A stretch of 64,000 nucleotides of DNA from Paraburkholderia silviterrae (GTDB lineage Bacteria > Pseudomonadota > Gammaproteobacteria > Burkholderiales > Burkholderiaceae), in NCBI RefSeq assembly GCF_004353915.1, contig NZ_SMRP01000025.1, positions 1 through 64,000 on the forward strand, in the 5' to 3' direction. Each line of letters starts with the position of its first letter. Position 1 is the first letter of the stretch. Under the pieces are notes generated by a model, which was given only the letters and a program-made list of their open reading frames with translations, had not been told where the DNA came from and ran no database searches. The translations under genes were made by a program, and so were the position numbers. Shown piece after piece: positions 60,610 to 64,000 of this stretch.

Positions 60610-62193
60610 TCAGCTGACCAGTTGCTTGTCGGCCGCCACCGTGTCCGCCACTGCGTTGCGCTCTTCGATCAGGTGCCCCGGCACGTGGCCGTAGTCCTCG
60701 CGCAGCCACTTGAGCAGGCCATACGCCTTGAGCAGCAGCACGACAAGGAACGGAATGGCCGTCACGATCACCGCCGTCTTCATGGTATTGAGCGGCGCTT
60801 TGGTAAAGATCATCGCCAGCGGCACCAGCGTGAGCATGATGCACCAGAAGAGCCGGTCGCCAGGCGCGGGGTCCTCGCCTTCGGCCAGATCGCGGGTGCA
60901 GGTGGCCGACACCGCATAGCCCACGGCGTCCATGTGCGCCGCGAGGAAGATCGCCATCACGAAAAGGAAGAACGTCATCACAATGCGGCCGGCCGGCAGT
61001 TGGTCGAGCAGCATGCTGATCGCCAGTTCGCCGCCCTGGTGGCTCAACACGCCAGGCACGTTGACCACGCCGGTCATGAAATTGTGCAGGCTGTAGTTCT
61101 CCAGCACGCCGAATACGAACCACACGCCAACGCAGCCGGCCAGCAGCATCGCAAGGATAACTTCCCGAATGGTGCGTCCGCGCGAGACGCGGGTCACGAA
61201 CAGCGCCACGCCCGGCGCATAGGAGATCCACCACAGCCAGTAGAACACCGTCCATTCGCGGGTGAATTTGCCGTCGCCCATGGGATCGGTGAACAGGCTC
61301 ATGTCGACGAAGTGGGTCAACATCAGCCCCAGGCTCGAGAGCGTATTGCTGGTGATGAACTGGGTCGGACCAGCAAAATAGATGTAGAACGTCAACGCCA
61401 CGACGCCCCAGCACACCATCTGGCTGAGCCGCTTCATGCCGCCGTCCATGCCAACCCACGAACTGATCGTGAACAGCACCGACACCGCGAGGATGATGAT
61501 CAACTGGGTCGTGAACGTATCCGGAATGCCGGTCAGCGTGGCCAGAAGCCTGGAGAACGTCGTGGCGGTGAGCACCAGCGAAATGGTCAGGGCTCCGAAC
61601 ATGCAGAGCATGAACAGCAAGTCGATCAACCGGCCGACGGGACCGCTCGCGCGGCAGCCCGTAATCGCCTCGATCACGGAGGCGAGGCCCAGCCCCTTGT
61701 TCTTGCGCACGTGGAAGTGATAGCACATGGCCACGGCGCCAACCGCGTAGATCGCCCAGGCGCTCAATCCGGAATGGAAGAACGAATAGGCGACGCTGAA
61801 TTTGAGCGCCTGCTGCGACTCGGGCGGCAGGTTCAATCCCGGCGTTTGATAGTAGTACGCCCAGTCGAGAAAGCCCCAGTACAGCGACGAGGACCCCAAA
61901 CCGGAGAGGATGAACATGAAAATCCAGGAGAGCGTCGAGTACTCCGGTGCGCCCTCGCCCAGCCGGATCTTGCCGTACTTGCTGAAGGCCAGCCCAATCA
62001 CGAAGATCGACGAACAAAATGCAAACAGCAGAACCGGCGATGCAAAGATCGTGGTGCACCAGTACAGAACCTGCTCCGCGCCAGAGATCGATTGTTTGGG
62101 AAAGGCCGCCAGCCCTCCCACCGACAAGAAGATGATCGACAGGCTGATCAGGGTGAGCGGCATATCGCGCCGGCTGGATCGGGTATTGCCCAA
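60610..62193 (-). CDS. BCCT-family (betaine/choline/carnitine) transporter
   Basis: 527 residues with about twelve membrane helices. Signature region WIFMFILSGLGSSSLYWGFLDWAYYYQTPG, and the BCCT hallmark around WTVFYWLWWISYAPGVALFVTRVSRGRTIREVI; the second aromatic box is conserved. Start choice: TTG at 62193 with a strong AAAGGAG five bases upstream (MGNTRSSRRDMPLTL). The first ATG in frame (62163) has no ribosome site, and the ATG at 62295 would add an unlikely hydrophilic leader. No long cytosolic osmosensing tail, so likely substrate uptake rather than osmoregulation. Divergent from the AraC regulator. Confidence 0.93.
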   Translation of the reverse strand: MGNTRSSRRDMPLTLISLSIIFLSVGGLAAFPKQSISGAEQVLYWCTTIFASPVLLFAFCSSIFVIGLAFSKYGKIRLGEGAPEYSTLSWIFMFILSGLGSSSLYWGFLDWAYYYQTPGLNLPPESQQALKFSVAYSFFHSGLSAWAIYAVGAVAMCYHFHVRKNKGLGLASVIEAITGCRASGPVGRLIDLLFMLCMFGALTISLVLTATTFSRLLATLTGIPDTFTTQLIIILAVSVLFTISSWVGMDGGMKRLSQMVCWGVVALTFYIYFAGPTQFITSNTLSSLGLMLTHFVDMSLFTDPMGDGKFTREWTVFYWLWWISYAPGVALFVTRVSRGRTIREVILAMLLAGCVGVWFVFGVLENYSLHNFMTGVVNVPGVLSHQGGELAISMLLDQLPAGRIVMTFFLFVMAIFLAAHMDAVGYAVSATCTRDLAEGEDPAPGDRLFWCIMLTLVPLAMIFTKAPLNTMKTAVIVTAIPFLVVLLLKAYGLLKWLREDYGHVPGHLIEERNAVADTVAADKQLVS

Positions 62194-62462
62194 GGTGTCT
62201 CCTTTATTCGAGGCTTCCGGCGTGTCTTGCTGCCTTGTGGGTGTCCGCAGGAATTCGGAGGCTAGTATCCCGCAAGACATTTCGGCTATAGACACGCGAT
62301 CCGTGAATCCTTAAAACACGAATCGTGAAGAATGCGCGGCGCAGAGCCGTGCGCCAGAGGGCAATCTCCGCCCGAACCCATGGGCATGACGCCTCGCTCG
62401 AACCGCCCCTGAAGTCGTGCTAGCTTAGGGCCTGTTCACGCTCCCCGCACCGCCTGCCCCCC

Positions 62463-63338
62463 ATGCCCGAAGCCGCCCCGCCGCCCCTGACCGACGCCCC
62501 GGGTCTCTCCCGCGCGCTCGCCCGCCACTACCCGCGTGGCCTGCACATCGAGCCGCACTCGCATTCCTGGGCCCAGGTCCTCTATGCCGTTTCGGGCGTC
62601 ATGTGGGTCGAGGCGGGCCGCGAGGCGCTCGTCGTGCCGCCGCAGCGCGCGGTCTGGCTGCCGCCGGGCACGACGCACGCGATCCATATGATGAGCGCCG
62701 TCGAGATGCGCAATCTCTATTTCCACGAGCGCGACATCGGCCACCTGAGCAAGCAATGTGAGGTGTTCCAGATCGACGGCTTGCTGCGCGAGCTCATCAA
62801 GACCATCGCCGAGCGCGAGCACGAACGCGACGAGGCCTGGCTCGCCGCCGCTTCGCAGCTCGCGGCGATGGAGCTCGCTCACGCGAAGCGCTCGTCGCTG
62901 CGCATCCCGCTGCCGGATGCCACCGGCACGGCGGGTGGATCGGGCGTCTCGGGCACGAGCGGCACAGCCGGTGCCGCAGACCGGCGCCTCGCCATGCTGT
63001 GCCGCGCGGTGATCGACAATCCGTCGAACGAGATCGCCTTCGAGCAGCACGCCGCGCAGGTGGGCGCGAGCGTGCGCACGCTCGCGCGCCTCTTCACGCG
63101 CGAGCTGGGCATGGGCTTCGCGCAATGGCGACGCCAGGTGCAGCTCGCGATTGCGGTGTCGCGGCTCGCGGAAGGCCAGTCCGTGAGCGCCGCGGCACGC
63201 GAGCTCGGCTATCTGCCCAGCAGCTTCAGCGACATGTTCCGGCGCGAACTGGGCGTGCCGCCCAGCGAATACGGCCCGGAGGAAACGCTCGGGCACGCAT
63301 ATGGCCATGGCGGCCCCGAGCCGGAAAACCGCACGTAA
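62463..63338 (+). CDS. AraC-family regulator with N-terminal cupin
   Basis: 291 residues. Cupin sensor ~15-100 (HIEPHSHSWAQVLYAVSGVMWVEAGREALVVPPQRAVWLPPGTTHAI), Gly/Thr/Ser linker (~160-178), then two AraC helix-turn-helices (FEQHAAQVGASVRTLARLFTRELGMGFAQWRRQVQLAIAVSRLAEGQSVSAAARELGYLPSSFSDMFRRELGVPPSEY). Divergent from the BCCT/esterase pair (269-base spacer with the small palindrome CACGAATCGTG at 62317-62327), so it may control them. Confidence 0.92.
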   Translation: MPEAAPPPLTDAPGLSRALARHYPRGLHIEPHSHSWAQVLYAVSGVMWVEAGREALVVPPQRAVWLPPGTTHAIHMMSAVEMRNLYFHERDIGHLSKQCEVFQIDGLLRELIKTIAEREHERDEAWLAAASQLAAMELAHAKRSSLRIPLPDATGTAGGSGVSGTSGTAGAADRRLAMLCRAVIDNPSNEIAFEQHAAQVGASVRTLARLFTRELGMGFAQWRRQVQLAIAVSRLAEGQSVSAAARELGYLPSSFSDMFRRELGVPPSEYGPEETLGHAYGHGGPEPENRT

Positions 63339-63646
63339 GCGCACATAAGCGCACGTCGCACGCAATGCAGAGGACGATCGTCCGCCTCGGCGATGATGGC
63401 TGCTGCGGTTTCAAATCGGCTGCAAAGCGTCACCAGACTCCGTAGAACACTCCGGCGTTCTTGTACTGATGCGTGCCGCGCTCGACGGCCTGATTCGATG
63501 CCGTCGTACGCCGGCGCAAGCGGCAGAACCAGTCGAGCAAACGCATGCGCTCGCGCACGCTCTCGCTGGAAAAAGCCGCACGGGACATGCAAATCGGAGT
63601 GCGGCAGTCAGCTGACTACCTATCCCGCCGAGGCCGACGCCAAGAC
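63339..63646. other. Intergenic region without recognised gene
   Basis: 308 bases between the AraC gene and the convergent cupin gene. No coding frame with family features and no clear terminator seen. Confidence 0.5.
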
Positions 63647-63958
63647 CTATACACTGCCTTGCGTTTCAACTACGAGGATGCGCGCTTCTCCGCGCGGATG
63701 AGCGACATGCTCGGTCCCAACAGATGCGTAAAAGATATCCCCGGCCTCAAGGATCACTGATTGCTCAATGCCCGCTTCGCGATAGCGCATTTCGACCTGA
63801 CCATCCAGTACAACAAAGACCTCTTCGCCGTCGTTGACGTGCCATCGATAAGGCTGATCTGTCCAGTGCAGCCTTGTCGTAATGCCCCCCATGTTAGCAA
63901 TATCGAGTGCACCCCAAGGACGCGTGGCAGTGAAGGTCTTGCTACGAATAATTTTCAT
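63647..63958 (-). CDS. Small single-domain cupin protein
   Basis: 103 residues. Beta-barrel cupin with WHVNDGEEVFVVLDGQVEMRYREAG as motif 1 (His, Glu) and ILEAGDIFYASVGTEHVAHPRGEARILVVET as motif 2 (His): metal-binding residues present. Starts MKIIRSKTFTATRPWGALDIANMGG. Substrate unknown; small cupins of this type are often isomerases or sensors of acidic compounds. The gene's upstream region runs out of the window 42 bases later. Confidence 0.87.
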   Translation of the reverse strand: MKIIRSKTFTATRPWGALDIANMGGITTRLHWTDQPYRWHVNDGEEVFVVLDGQVEMRYREAGIEQSVILEAGDIFYASVGTEHVAHPRGEARILVVETQGSV

Positions 63959-64000
63959 GGTGATCCGGTCGGCCGCTACCCATGCGAAATGAGCTTTCAG

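Overview
The window comes from a high-GC betaproteobacterium of the Burkholderia/Paraburkholderia type. The evidence is a complete Wsp surface-sensing operon in the Burkholderia/Pseudomonas order, two Burkholderia-style trimeric porins with N-terminal AQSSVTLYG, an ilvD and metE/metR core set, and very dense overlapping gene packing. No rRNA, tRNA, CRISPR array or intact insertion sequence was recognised.

Layout. (1) 2-3059: the 3' part of an evolved type VI secretion VgrG with a C-terminal HExxH putative metallopeptidase, followed one base later by a putative immunity gene. (2) 3189-6064: a TPR-CHAT protease-like gene carrying a frameshifting deletion just after its catalytic Cys. (3) 6201-15867: the complete wspABCDEFR operon (minus strand), which couples surface contact to cyclic-di-GMP; its WspR has a degenerate inhibitory site. 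(4) 16134-23468: a quinate/shikimate catabolic island (TetR, MFS transporter, QsuD-like dehydrogenase, AroQ, and a divergent QuiC dehydroshikimate dehydratase and porin) predicted to give protocatechuate. A perfect palindrome sits in the divergent promoter. (5) 23803-25386: a PiT phosphate transporter. (6) 25417-30865: a cyclohexanecarboxylate cluster (badH-badI-aliB-aliA, with MarR-type badR divergent) whose last gene, badK, is reduced to its two ends by an internal deletion. A perfect 20-bp palindrome lies in front of badR.

(7) 30885-35505: a J-domain membrane protein and a VWA/MoxR-type AAA pair. (8) 35874-39168: a second porin and ilvD, each with a clear terminator. (9) 39307-44821: the most unusual unit, a tight four-gene operon. 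It encodes a two-domain protein (DUF6875-like plus a tryptophan 2,3-dioxygenase-like haem domain with Gly in place of the distal His), a class III aminotransferase/aminomutase, an amidase-signature enzyme and a fold-type I aminotransferase. Directly upstream are remains of a polyketide ketosynthase, an AT-rich gene-poor stretch and a lux-box-like dyad, which suggests a remodelled acquired biosynthetic locus. (10) 46518-53390: two dienelactone hydrolases around an alpha/beta hydrolase, a large winged-helix/NTPase/TPR regulator, an isochorismatase-like hydrolase and an HxlR regulator. (11) 53588-63958: small hypothetical genes, a YdeI-like protein, cytochrome b561, metR/metE, an esterase plus BCCT transporter pair, an AraC regulator and a small cupin.

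Short tandem repeats recur across the window: 8-bp repeats on both sides of the MFS gene, 15-bp in wspC, 12-bp in wspB, 9-bp in the VWA gene, and CACCAG-type repeats upstream of a porin. All identifications were made by reading the sequence against remembered family motifs; no database search was run.
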